The notes beneath the pieces are model-generated. The model had not been told where the DNA came from. It was given only the letters and a program-made list of their open reading frames with translations, and did no database searches. This document shows positions 25,761 to 37,000 of a stretch of 64,000 bases of DNA, piece after piece. Positions within the stretch are counted from its first letter, which is position 1. Each line of letters opens with the position of its first letter. Both the position numbers and the translations under genes were made by a program. Source of the stretch: Cyanophora paradoxa (taxonomy: Eukaryota > Glaucocystophyceae > Cyanophorales > Cyanophoraceae); NCBI GenBank assembly GCA_004431415.1, contig QPMI01000098.1:1-64000 (forward strand), given 5' to 3'.

Positions 25761-28544
25761 ATGGGGTCGTCGGGCGGCGAGCTGAAGGAGCTGGCAGCGC
25801 AGGCGAGGGAAGCTTTCCACGCAGGTGCTGTGCACGCGCGGCCGCGCGACTCGGTGCCCGCCTCCGTCGTCCACCTGACCGATCGGCGCGTGCTCCGCAG
25901 GCCGCTTCGATGAGGCGCTCTCATCGCTGCAGAAGATCGCAGCTTCGCAGCTGCCGACGATCGACACCATCCGCGTCCAGGCCAACACAGCGGTCACTTC
26001 GTACTACGCCCGGGGCTCTAGCGATCCCGTTCGGCTTCTCGAGGCGCTGCTCCGGTTACGCAAGCGAAGCGCCGGCGACGAGTCCCGGCAGGACGACGCG
26101 GAGGGCGCGGAGGAAGGGCTAGTCGACGACGTGGACCTCGCGCTCGTGGACTACAACCAAGCGGTCCTCTTCTACCAGGCGAAGCAGTACGGGCGTGCGG
26201 CTGCGCTCCTCGAGCGGCTCTTCGCCGCGGAGGCCGCGCTCGACGAGGCCCTCGGCACCCGCGTCTGCTTCCTCCTCCTTGACCTGTGCGCGGGGCCGGG
26301 CCGGGCCGACCTCCGCCGTGCACGCTGACCCGCCGGGGCGCGCAGGTACCTCGGGCAAGGCCAGCCGGAGCGGGCGGCGCCCGTCCTCGCGTGGCTGGAG
26401 CGCGCGGCCGCGTCGGCGCTCAAGGTCACCAGCGGCGAGGGCGGCTCCGGGGCCGCCGCGGAGGAGGCGGCGCACGCCGCGCTGCTGGCGGGGCGGGCCT
26501 ACAGGCCCGGCGACTCGGCGCCGCCGCTGGCGATACCGCAGCCGCAGCTGCGGTTCCAGATGCTGCTCGCGCGGGCGCGGCAGCACCTGCTAGGGGGCGC
26601 CTTCAAGGCGGCGAAGCGGGAGATCAAGAGCGCGATCAACACGTACGGGCAGCAGCCCGTGCTGTTCTTCCTGAAGGCGCACCTCGAGTTCAACCGGGGG
26701 GCCCACCGCAAGGCCATAAAGCTCCTGGCCGGAGCGATGGCGGCCCCCGCGAACCCGAGGCAGCCGCCGCCGGCCTCGGACCCCGTGTACCCCTTCCTCT
26801 ACTACAACAACCTCGGCTGCCTCCACTCGCGGCTCGGCAAGCACAACGCCGCCGCGTTCTACTTCACCCGCGCCCTCCGCGACACAGAGGCCCTGTACCC
26901 CCACCCCGCCCCCGCCCCCCCGGCCGCAGCCGGCGGTACGCGCCTTTACCCGCCCCCGCCCTCGTTTCCTCTCCTTTCCCTTCCTTTTCCCGACGCGGTT
27001 TCCGCGGGCCAGACTTCGGGCTCAACCGGGGCGCCGCGCGGGTCCTCCCCGCCTACGCGCGCGACCGCAAGTGCGAGATCTTCTACAACCTCGGGGTACG
27101 CCTGCTCCCAACCCCTTTTTTCGTCCACCCCGCAGCCCCTTACGCGCCGTACCCAGGTCCAGCTCCTCCTCGGCTCCCGGCCCGCCCTCGCCTTCTCCTG
27201 CTTTCAAGTGCCCCCTCCCCGCGCCCCGGCCCGCGCGCCCGCCCCGTGCGCGCGGCGCTGACGCCCGGCAAGGAATCGGCGCCCCAGCTCTACAACAGGC
27301 CGAGCCTCTGGATCCGCCTCGCGGAGTGCTGCGTGGCCCACCACGCCGCCAAGGCGCGCCGCGCACCCCCAACCCCTCTGCCCTGCCCCAATCGATCCGG
27401 CGCCGCGCAGAAGGAGAAGGCGGAGCTGGTTAAGGGGGCGTACGGGTCCGGGGCGCGGAGGCACGTGCTCCTGCCCGGGGGCGGCCCGGGCCTGGCGGGG
27501 CCGGCCCAGGACGAGGGCCCCGTCTTCAGCCAGCGCATCCTGCAGGGCACCCCGTGCGCCCCCCGCCCCGAAGCCTTCTCTGCCCCCCCGCGCCCCGGGC
27601 CGCCGACGGGGCGCGCGGCGCAGGGACGCGGGGCCGCCGCCCGGGGCGTCGGCGAGCGGGGCGAACGGGGCGGAGTCGCTGCTGTTCGCCTCGGTCGGGG
27701 GGCGAGGCAGGCGCACGCGCCGACGCTCAGCTACGCCGCCAAGTGCTGCCGCAACGCCCTCCACCTCCTCTCCCGCCCGCCCCCGCCGCCCCCGCCGCCC
27801 CGCCCCGCGCCCCTCCTCGCCCCTCGCCGACGCCGCCGCCGCCCCCGAGCCGCCCTCCCCGCCCACTCGCGCGCCTCGTCCCCGGGCCCGGGGCGGGCCC
27901 CTCCTCCCGCCGGCGCACCCGCACGGGGCGAGCACCGGCGAGGCGGCCGACGCGGAGGCGGCCGAGCGGGCGCACCGCGACTCGATGGAGGCGGCGGCGC
28001 GCCTCTGCCTCGCCTACGCCTCCCTCTGCCTGGGGACCCCGCCGCCGCCCTCGCCGCCGCGGGGCCCCTCGCCTCGGCCGCCTCCCCCGCCCACCGCCTC
28101 CTCGCCGCCGTCTACTCGGCCGAGGCGCTCGCCTCGCTGGGGCGGCCGCAGGAGGCGGCGGCGGCTCTGGAGCCCCGCGCCGTGTCGGAGCTGCTGGAGG
28201 AGCCCGGGCGCAGGCGGCCTTCCCCGCCGGCCCCGCGGACGCCCGCGCCCTCCTCTGCGTCGACATGGCCGCCCTGCGGTTCGCGGAGGGGGACCTCCCC
28301 GCCGCCGAGCGCTGCGTCGAGGCGGCGGCGCGCGCCGCGCCCCTCTCGCCGCACGTCGCCCTCGCCCGCGCCTACCTCGAGCTCCGGCGGGGTCCGCGCC
28401 CGCCCCAGCGCCCGCAGCTGCCCGCAGCTGCCGGCCCCCGGCCCCTCACCGGGCCCCGCAGGGAACAAGGAGGCGGCGGTGGAGGCGCTGAGGAGGCGGC
28501 GCCCCGCCCCGGGCGCCGGCGACGCCGCCCCGCAGCCGCAGTAG
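25761..28544 (+). CDS. CNOT10: CCR4-NOT complex subunit 10
   Basis: TPR scaffold of the CCR4-NOT mRNA deadenylase complex; in animals it pairs with CNOT11. MGSSGGELKELAAQAREAFH starts a TPR array. Diagnostic stretches matching CNOT10 are DLALVDYNQAVLFYQAKQYG, ALGTRVCFLLLDLC, AAKREIKSAINTYGQQPVLF, FLKAHLEFNRGAHRKAIKLL, YYNNLGCLHSRLGKHNAAAF, YFTRAL, RKCEIFYNLG, PALAFSCFQ, PSLWIRLAECCVAHHAAKA and SYAAKCCRNALHLL. The C-terminal part (AERCVEAAARAAPLSPHVAL, ARAYLELRRGNKEAAVEAL) carries further TPR helices, then ends DAAPQPQ. At least eight introns. The Pro/Arg-rich frame around 27,780-27,960 is probably intron. Shares a 55-base divergent promoter with the Air-like gene. Confidence 0.88.
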
Positions 28545-28932
28545 CCCGTTTTGTACATGTTGCGAGCAGGGTTCGCGCGCGATCGCTTTAACTTGCAATT
28601 GCGTCCAGCGGCTTGCGTCTCGCGGGCCCTTGAGAGCCCTGACTGATTGGACCGGGGGTTGCTTGCCTCTGTCCCGCCTGTTCAGCGCCTCCGGGTTGAT
28701 CGCATTCGGCTGTACCCGGTCCGGATCAAATGTGTGTTGAAAGGGCGCCCGATCCAGCATTATCAGAGAATTCGCATCCGCGCATATCCGATGATCACGG
28801 CTAGCTATAGCTAGCTGATCATGGTAGCTAGGTCGATGCGCTCGATCAACTGGTTTGAACGCGGCATGCGCGCGAGGAGCGGCAGCTGAGCCGCAGCCGG
28901 ATCGACGCGCTTTTCCGGCTCAGCCCTTCCCC
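28545..28932. other. Short intergenic region before the TPR gene
   Basis: About 390 bases between tandem plus-strand genes. It holds GCTAGCTATAGCTAGCTGATCA near 28,800, written here only as a location, and other AT-richer sequence. No exon seen. Confidence 0.4.
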
Positions 28933-30631
28933 ATGGGCTCAACGTGCTCTAGGTCTCGTGAGCCGGTCGAGCTTGGCCAACTCGGCGCGCGGCGCTCCTC
29001 GTCCTCCACCGAGAAGCACAGGAGGACGAAAACCGACAGCAGCCTCGACTACCTTCTGGCGTCGATTGAAGAGCTCGAGGTGCTTCTCGAGCGCCAACGT
29101 ACGCAGAGCGTGACGTGACGTGCCTTTCCAGGCCGCGCTGAGCGCGAAGGAGAAAGTCCTCGGTGAGGACCATGAGCTGGTCGGTGACGCGCTCACGCAG
29201 CTTGCGTGGCGGAAGCAGACGAGCGGGGACTACGCGGTTAGCGCGCGCGCGCGCGAGACGCCCTCGCCGAGACCGTGCTTGCGTTCAAAGCTTAAGTGAG
29301 CTTATAATGGAGCTTTGGCAGGCCGCGGTGGCGCTCTTCAAGAGGAGCCTCGCGATCCGCGAGAAGACCGTCGGCCCTGAGCGAGAGATCACGATGCGGA
29401 CGCGGGTCAGCGCGCGCGATCCGATCTGCATGCGGAGGCGCCTCGCCCTGGTAACGGTCGATATTGAACCGTCGAATCGCCCGCAGCACGAGATGGGGCG
29501 GCTGCTGGTCGTCATGGGCGAGTACGGCGAGGCGATCTCGCTCCTGAGGCGGGTGCAGCGCTTCTACGAGGAGCTGAAGGGCCCGGAGCACTGGGACTCG
29601 GCCGTCGCGGCGCACGACATCGCGCGGGCGTACCACGCCAGCGGCAACCTCGATGCCGCCCTGCCCCTCTACCAGGCGCCCGCGCCGCTTGGCCTCGACA
29701 TCGAATTCGAATCCTGAGCCCGGTCGCAGCGGGCGCTGGGGGCGAGCGAGCGGATCGGGGGCCCCGCCGTCGTGAACCTCGCTATGAGCCTCTACTGGAT
29801 TGGGCGGCTGCACCTCGAGCGGGGCGACTACGCGGCCGCCCGCCCGCTGCTCGAGGTGCCCCTCTCGGCCGCGCTTGCCCTCGCGACCGCGATCGCCGGC
29901 CCGCCTCTGAGGCGCGGCCGCCCGCGCGCGTGCAGCGGGCGCTCAGCATTCGAGACGAGAGCCTCCGCAGGCACCCCGTCGTGGCCCAGGCGAGCAAGTC
30001 CAGCTTTTGATCCGGGCCGGGCCGTGCCTCGCGCTCGGGCGCGCCCTGAACGCGCGGGGACGCCGGCGCAGAGCGAGGCGACCCTGGCAGTGCTCCTGGC
30101 CGCCCGCGGCCACGCCGGCGAGGCGCAGCAGATGCTCGAGGTACCCCCTCTACCTTCTTGCCCGTACCCCCTACCCCCCCACCCCCAAACCCGTACCCCC
30201 GCAGGACGCTGTGGCGACTCAGGAGGCCTGCCTAGGGCCCCAGCACCCCGACGTGGCCGAGACCCTGTACTACCTGGGGTACGCTGTTGTTTTTCGGCGA
30301 GGGTACGGGTCTGCCTGTGCCGGGCTGAGCTGACCCCGCCCGCCCCGCAGGGAGCTGCACGCGCGCTGCGGCCGGCACGAGCAGGCGCGGCCGCTCCTCC
30401 AGGTGCCCTGTACCCCCCATGGCCACCCGCCCCGCTGCGCGGCTGCTGACGTACCCCCAGAGGGCGCTGGAGATCCGGAGGGCGCGGCTGGGCGCCGCGC
30501 ACCCGGGGACGCGGCTGGCCTCGGATGCGGTGGCCTCCCTGCCGGACCCGCCGGCCGCCGAGGGCGGGCGCCGCTCCCTCGCCGGCGCCCTCCGCGCCTC
30601 CCTCGACGGCCTCCGCCGCGGCGAGGCGTAG
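28933..30631 (+). CDS. Kinesin-light-chain-type TPR protein with N-myristoylation motif
   Basis: ATG 28933 gives MGSTCSRSREPVELGQLGAR: Gly2, Ser/Thr at 3-4, Cys5 and a basic patch, a good dual N-myristoylation/palmitoylation signal. A coiled-coil-like segment (SSLDYLLASIEELE) leads into TPR units of the kinesin-light-chain type, each with an amphipathic pair and an A-[IT]-x-E-x-x-LG-x-x-HP pattern: KEKVLGEDHELVGDALTQLA, RSLAIREKTVGPE, LLVVMGEYGEAISLLRRVQR, HDIARAYHASGNLDAALPLY, NLAMSLYWIGRLHLERGDYA, DAVATQEACLGPQHPDVAET and RALEIRRARLGAAHPGTRLA. The frame ends SLDGLRRGEA. Introns are short and phase-compatible, one about 52 bases with CGTGAC near its end. Likely a membrane-tethered protein-protein adaptor; partners unknown. 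Confidence 0.78.
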
Positions 30632-31131
30632 CCGCTGAGCTGGCCGAGCTCAGCGCTCGCATTCCGTGACCTCCAGCTCGGTTCGGTTCCTTGGGGACTC
30701 AGCGAGTTTTACTGCTGGGAATATTAATGTATACGTAGCTATAGTTTTCAATGTGGGTAGATCTCAAACCCTTATGTAAGTACTAGCCTAGTAGTTCTAA
30801 TTACTAATTATAAGTTACTACGTTACTGATTGGATTTACTATCATAGTACTCTAGTTCTAGCCTAGTAGTATGGGCACGTAGAGTCTGTCCGGGTCTGTC
30901 CATGAAGGACGCATTTGTAGCCAATATCTTCAATGATCATGAGTTCCGGGATTGCAGTTGGCTCGGTTCCGAGTCTGTCGACGTCCGGGTCTGTATGCGA
31001 TCATGAAGGGCGCACTGGCGGCATTTTTATACAGTGTACCAGTACTATGTACAGTGTCCGGTGCCCTTCACACGAAGAGCGCGCATTTGGCTGTGGCTGG
31101 GCCTGAGGGCTAGGAGCCGGCCGCGGGCCGC
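30632..31131. other. Convergent AT-rich intergenic region
   Basis: 500 bases between two gene 3' ends, much richer in AT than the genes. Contains many TAGTACTA/CTAGTAG motifs (30,770-30,880), GATCATGAG near 30,934, and GTCCGGGTCTGT/GTCTGTCC copies near 30,890 and 30,984. No exon found. Confidence 0.4.
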
Positions 31132-32999
31132 CTACCGCCCCGCCTTCCCCTTGCCCTGCTTCAGGGCGGGCGGGGGCTTGCCGGATGGACCCCCCTTCTT
31201 GGCCCCCTTGCCCTTCGCGGCGGGCGCGAGGAGCGCCACGAGGTCCTGCGGGGTACACGTCTGCGCGGCGGGCCGGGGTACTGGTCGGATGGGAATCGCC
31301 CACCTGCACCGCGGCCTCCGCGAGTCCCTTGACGTGCGCGACGACGTCCGCGGGGCGCTCGGGCTGCGCTCATGATCAGGTGAGCCGGCGGCGCCCTGCA
31401 CTCAGGTGAGCGGGGGGTCAGGCGGGACCTTGTTGCCGCCGAACTCGCGCCACCACCACTCGCCCTCGCGCTCGGGGTCCGCGAACAGCACCTCCATGCG
31501 CCACTGCGCGCCGGCTCAGAGCTCGGCCCGGCTCGGCTGCGCGGGCGGGGTACAGGGGGCGGGGCGCGCGCCTCTTCCGCGAAGTCCCGCCGCAGCTCCC
31601 GAAGCTCGTCCGCCGCCTCCTCCCTGCGCGGCAGCGCAGCCCGCCGCATGCTGAGGGGGGCCAGAGAGCAGGCGGGGGCGGGCCGGGGCGGGCCGGGGCG
31701 GGCGGACCGCTTGCGCTCGGAGGCGCCCGCCTCGCGCAGCCTGGCGCGGACCGTCTCCTCCGCGTCCGCCCAGCAGCGGTGGCAGCAGACCTGCTCCAGT
31801 ACCTGCGCGCGGCCGGCCTGCGCTCAGCGCGGGGAGGGCGGGAGGGCGCCCCGCCCGCCCCCCCGCTCGCCTCCTCGACCGGCCGTCCAACGTGTGGGCC
31901 CTGCGGGGGAGGCTCGGGCGGCCCGGGGATGGGCCGGGAAGGGGTACGGACCAGCTCGACCACGTCCTCGTCCGTCAGCTCGTCGTCGGGGGGGAGGGTG
32001 AAACCCTTGCCCGCCAGCGCCGCGCGCAACGAGGCGAGCCTGCGCGGGGCGTCGGGGGCCGAAGGACGGGGCGGCGGGGGTGCAGGAAGGGGCGAGGGCG
32101 CGCCACTCCGGGTCCGCGCAGAGGGGCCGCTCCTCGGCGTCGGGCGCGGGAGGGGCCAGGCGCCGGGCGAGCCAGGAGCGCGAGACGGCGAGGCGGATGG
32201 GGAGGAACCGGGCGGCCATCAGCGCGCGGGGCTTGGCCGACTGCGGCGCGTCCTGCGCGGGAGCTCGGCGGCCGCCGGGGGGGCGGGGCTGGAGGCGGGG
32301 GCGTGCACCTCCGCCTCCTCCGCATCCCCGCCGTCGCCCTCGCCCTGGCCTTCCGCTCCGCCGCCCGGCCGCCGCACTTGCACCTCCTCCTCGAACCGCC
32401 GCACCGTCGCGACGCGCATGCGCAGCGACCACTCGAAGCAGCTCGTCCACACGTCGCTCCCCGCCGACTGCAGCGACAGCGAGCGCTCGGGGAGCTCCCC
32501 GCGCGCGTCCGCGACCGGCGCTTCCTCGTCTTCCCGCGGCTGCGGTTCCACGAGCTCGCTCTCGCTGTCATCGGCGCTCTTCTCCTCCTCCTCGCCGCCC
32601 TTCTTGCGCTTGGCCTTCGCAGCCGCCGCCTTCCCGTGCTGCGGAAGGCGCGGCCGTCAGCGCCGTGTACGCCAGCGTCCGCAGAGTCGTTCAGTGCACC
32701 TTCTTCGGCCGGCGCAGCTCGAGGGTCACGCTGGGCCCGTTCTCAACCTCCCAGAGCTTGTGTCGCGCCGCGTCGACGATGAACGCCGGGACCTCATCGC
32801 TACCGCGTACGTCGCGGGCCTGCGGCTGGAACACGAACACGTCGTGCTCGACGGATGCGAGCGTGTAGTCGATCGCCCATGGCAGGCGCCCTTCGTTCTC
32901 GCCGAACTCCTCGGTCGAGTCGACAGCGGCGCGCACGACCAGGTCGCCCGCGCGCAGCTGCTGCTCCCAATCACCCGGCGAGCGCTCGCGCTTCGGCAT
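31132..32999 (-). CDS. Unrecognised protein with charged linker and Lys-rich C-terminus
   Basis: Not recognised. ATG 32999 opens MPKRERSPGDWEQQLRAGDL, followed by a compact region (EEFGENEGRLPWAIDYTLAS, DVFVFQPQARDV, VPAFIVDAARHKLWEVENGP, VTLELRRPKK). Intron 1 is followed by a highly charged linker (KAKRKKGGEEEEKSADDSES) and a second ordered region (DVWTSCFEWSLRMRVATVRR, FEEEVQVRR). Later exons give PRALMAARFLPIRLAVSRSW, LRAALAGKGFTLPPDDELTD, EDVVELVR, VLEQVCCHRCWADAEETVRA, MEVLFADPEREGEWWWREFG, GNK and ADVVAHVKGLAEAAVQ. The end, DLVALLAPAAKGKGAKKGGP plus a Lys/Gly tail, is basic and may bind nucleic acid. No signal peptide or membrane segment. Phase-consistent splicing and non-random composition support a real gene. 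Confidence 0.65.
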
Positions 33000-34069
33000 C
33001 GCTGCTGGCGCAGGCTGGAGAATTCGAATTCCGGCCGCCTCAGGTATTTAGGCTTGTACCCAACTTGATTATTAAACATTGTACCCTAGATACAATTAGA
33101 ATTAATCCATTTCGCTGGTTGAATAAACCATATATACATATTCGTCGATCACGCAAGATTTGCCGTTGCAATTGCGCAATATAATATATGCATTTCTTTG
33201 GAAACTTATTAATTAGACCCTATAAGTTAAATTCCGAAAGCCCGAAATTATATATGCACAGAATTATGCTCACGCCGGCGCCGCCTGCCATGGCCGGTTT
33301 GGGTCCCTTAGCTTGCTTGCCGCGCGCGCGCTCCCAAGCATGCATGCGCATGCGCAGCCAGGGCTGTCAGCCGGAATATTCCAGCCTGGAACGTTCCCGG
33401 AATATTAGAAAATTTTGGGAAAATTTTCGCGTCCCGTTTGCAGGGGGAAAATTTTAGGAAATTGAATATAATTTAATGATTATTTTATTCATTTTCATCC
33501 CTTTTCTGCGCCCCCTCCCCCCCTTCTGACCCCACCACGGGCCTTGCATTTCCGTCTCCAAGCTCCAGAAGGCTGTATACTGTCTCTCAGAATGCTTGTT
33601 GTGATGTTATCTTAGTGCTTCGCAGCTTTGAAAGGGCGTCTGCGGTGCGCAGCGCACGGTATTGAGAATTTTCCAGGATTTTGTATGGTGGAATATTCCG
33701 GGAACGTTCCCGGAATATTCCTCAAAATTTTCTGGTCCATTTTGGGGGGGTAAAATTTTGACAGCCCTGTGCGCAGCTCCCTGTGCGCTTAGCTTGGCGC
33801 CGGCGCGAGTACTACCTTTAGTCCCTCAACCGTGGCAACGCACGGCGCATCTAGATTTAGCTGCAGCTGCAGCCCGCAGATGCGTTTCTTGCAGCTCCCG
33901 GTTCCGTGAGTCCAGAGCGCGCTTCCCGAGCTGGGTCGGAGTGCGAGTGACTGCCGTCTGTCGGCGTCCGCGCGCATGGCGCCGCAGCAAGACCGCATAA
34001 AGCTTTAGGCGGCCGCGCACATGCGACGAACACAGCCGCAGCTTCATTCATAGGGGAGCTCTGCCAGAA
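33000..34069. other. Divergent intergenic region carrying a hAT-type MITE
   Basis: Lies between the start codons of the unrecognised gene (-) and the cyclase-like gene (+). AT-rich up to about 33,260. A 411-base inverted-repeat element sits at 33,359-33,769. The last 300 bases before the plus gene are GC-balanced with no exon seen. Confidence 0.5.
33359..33769. mobile_element. Non-autonomous hAT-type MITE with 8-bp target-site duplication
   Basis: The element starts CAGGGCTGTCA and ends with its exact inverse TGACAGCCCTG. It is flanked on both sides by TGCGCAGC (33,351-33,358 and 33,770-33,777), an 8-bp target duplication. Inside both ends are AT-rich subterminal repeats: GGAATATTCC, GGAACGTTCCCGGAATATT and AAAATTTT motifs on the left, and GGAATATTCCGGGAACGTTC, itself palindromic, on the right. 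No transposase frame fits. CAGGG ends plus an 8-bp duplication are hallmarks of the hAT superfamily. Confidence 0.88.
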
Positions 34070-37000
34070 ATGGAGCGCGGGGGCGGGGCCCGTGGGGGGA
34101 GTGGCGCGGGCAGGGATCTGCAGCTCTCTGCTGCCCTACGGCTCGTTCCGCCAGCACTGCTGGCGGCGCCGAACGGGCGGGCGCTCCTGCTGAACGCTGG
34201 ACTGGACGCGCCGTCCGCCTCGCTCTCCGGCGCCGTCCTCATGGTGGATGGTTCGTATCATGCGGTGGCGTGCGGCTTCTGCGCGAGTCGCCGACCCTCG
34301 GGCACGCTCGCGCAGTGCACGGGCTCGGATTGGCCGCCCGCGGCCTTGCGAGGGATTTCGAGGGCGCTGCGACCCAGGCGAGCCGGGCCCCCGCGCCGTC
34401 TCCGGGCTGCCGCGGCCGCCAACGCCGAACAAACGCAGCTGGGCTCTGTGCTGGGCGGGCTGCTCGAGCGGGTCGTCGCCCGGCTGCACAGGCACGGCCT
34501 CGACCTCCTGGAGCTCCACGGCGGCGCCGGTGCGCGCCCCGGGCCGCCCCCCCGCGCCCTCTCCGGCCCGCTGGCCCACCTGCCGTCCCGCAGCGCTGGC
34601 GTTCGCGCCGGCGGCCGAGGGCGGCGAGTCGCCGGCAGCCGCCGCGGGCCGCGCCCTCGCCGCGGCCCGAGATATCGCGCGGATCGAGATGCAGTGGATG
34701 GGGCAGCAGCTCACCCCGCGCCAGTCCATAGGCCCGCCCCCGCGCCCCGCGCCCCGCGCCTCGCCCGCCCGGGGCGCTCGGCTGACGACGGGGGGCGGCG
34801 GGGGCGCAGGGGTGGGGTCCCTGGCGGTGCACGTGCTGCGCTCCTCGGAGGCGGAGGGGCCGGGGCAGCTGCTGTACGCGGGGGATGCGCACGGGCAGGC
34901 CCTGGAGGCCCAGCGGCTCGCCTGGGGCGGCGAGATCATCCTCAGCCCCGAGGCCGCCGACGCCCTCGGGCGAGCCCGAGCCGCCCCCCCGCCGCCCGCC
35001 CGCCTCCCCTCGCGCCCTGACCGCCCCGCGCAGCCCGGCGGCCGCGACGGAAGCGCTGCCGGCCCACGGGCCGCTTCTGCGGATCATGCACCGCGTGAAG
35101 CCTTGGGTGGGCCCGGCCGCGCCGGCGCCGCCTGCCTCGGAGGGGGACGGAGGGGCCGTCTGCGTGTGCGGTAGCCCGCTCCCGGCCCGGCTCACCCTGT
35201 GGATGGCGCCCCCGCCCTCTCTGGACGCCCTTTTACCCCTCCTGCGCTCCTTCGCTCTGAGTGAGTGCCCCCCGCGGCGCGGCGCTGCGGCGGGCGGGGG
35301 CCGCGCCGCTCATCCCCAGCGCAGAGGCTTCCAGCCGCCTGGAGCTCGCTCGGGCCGTCGTTGTCTCCGGTGCGCCGCTTTCGGAAAAGTCTCATGCGCG
35401 GATTCGAGCCCGCGTCTCTCAGTGGCCTTCCCGGAGTTCGGCCGGCAGCAAGGCACCGGCCAGGGCGCGCCGGCCCCCCGCAACCCCACCCCCCGGGTTT
35501 CCCCCCGTCTAATCTGGCTGGCCTGCAGGCTCGGAGGGCGGGGCGGGGGCGCTGCCCCCTGGCGAGCTCAAGAGCGCGCCGGAGCCGCCGGGCCCCGAGC
35601 AGGCAGCTCGGGCCAAGAGGCTCGGCCAGGTCTCCAGATACCCCCGGGCGCGTCTATTTTTAGATGCATCTCGAAGCGAGCGGTACCCCCGCAGGTCTTC
35701 CGCGCCGTGCAGCGCGTGGCCGGCGAGTTCGGCGGCTACGTTGCCCCCCTCGCCTCGGACGACCGGGTACCCGTCCCGCCTCTTTGTTCTGCTCTCCGGA
35801 CCGGCGCCCCCGGCCGACGCTCTCCTTCGTTCGCGGTGGCAGAGCCCCGTGGCGACGCTGTGGTTCGGGATCGGACGCAGCGGCAGCCCGCGGGAGCAGG
35901 ACCCCGGTGCGCACGTACCCCCGCTGGGCCGGGCTGGGCGCCCCGCACAGTGCGACCCGAGCGAACGTTCGCCGGCGCAGAGCGCGCCGTGCGGGCGGCG
36001 GTGTCCCTCCAGGAGTGGTTCGAGTCCGCTGGGGCCCCCTTCGCCGCCGGGGTGCGCCACGCAGCGGCCCCGCCGCCCGCCCGCCGGGGCGCTGAGGGGG
36101 CGCGCGCAGCTGGCGGAGGGGTCGGTGTTCTGGGGGGCGGTGGGCCCCGCCTGCCGGCGCTCGTTCGCCCTGGTCGGAGACGCCGTCGCCCTCGCCGCCC
36201 GCCTCATGGAGTCCGCCCGCGAGCGCGCCGAGCGCTCCGGGGTCCGCCCCGCCCCTCCTCCGCCCCCGCCCCCGACAAAACAAAGAGAAGAAAACTAAAT
36301 GGAGGGGTCTAGTCCGCGAGCTGAGCGTTGGGGCGTCGCAGGGCCAGACGGCGCTGTGCGCGGGCGGCGTCGTCGACGCGGTGAACGTCCACGCCGGTGC
36401 GTGCGCCCGGGGCGCGGCGAAGGGAGGGAAGCGGCTCCATACAACCCAGCCGCGGGCCCCACTTGGGGCCGCCCGGGGTTCCGCGGCATCGGACGTCGCA
36501 AAGTTAGTCGCGAGAGGGCATCCGACAGAGCATTCGAGCCGATAGCGCGTCTCGTCTGCAGCGCCGGCGGCCGCGCGGCAGCCGCTGACGCTTTTCGCGC
36601 TCCCGCGCAGGTGGGGCCGGCCGGAGCCGCCCCTCGTGCGCTCCCTCCCCGTCTCCCGTCTCCGCCCCTCAACTCTTCTTCTGCCCCGCCCTCGCCTGCA
36701 GGGCGGTGCGGTTCGAGGAGGGCGAGGCGATCCGCGTGGAGGGATTCGAGGCGGCCGTCCCGACCTTCCGCGCCGCCCCCGCCGCCTCGAGCCCTCTCGC
36801 CTCCCCGGGCGCCCAGCACCCGCAGCAGCGCCCCGGCGGCCGCACCATCCCCAGCTCCATGAGCTACGTCGCCAGGGTGCGCCCCCCCTCCGCTGGCTCG
36901 TCGCCCCGCACCGCTCGAGCGCGCCGGCGGGGGCGCGCAGGGGCGGGCCGGATCGTACCGGGCGGCGCCGGCCCCGATCCGCCCTCTCTCCATATCCGTC

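Noticed and set aside
35385-35420. GGATTCGAGCCC, another tRNA B-box-like string
   Set aside because: No A box or acceptor stem at tRNA spacing; it lies in an intron of the cyclase-like gene.
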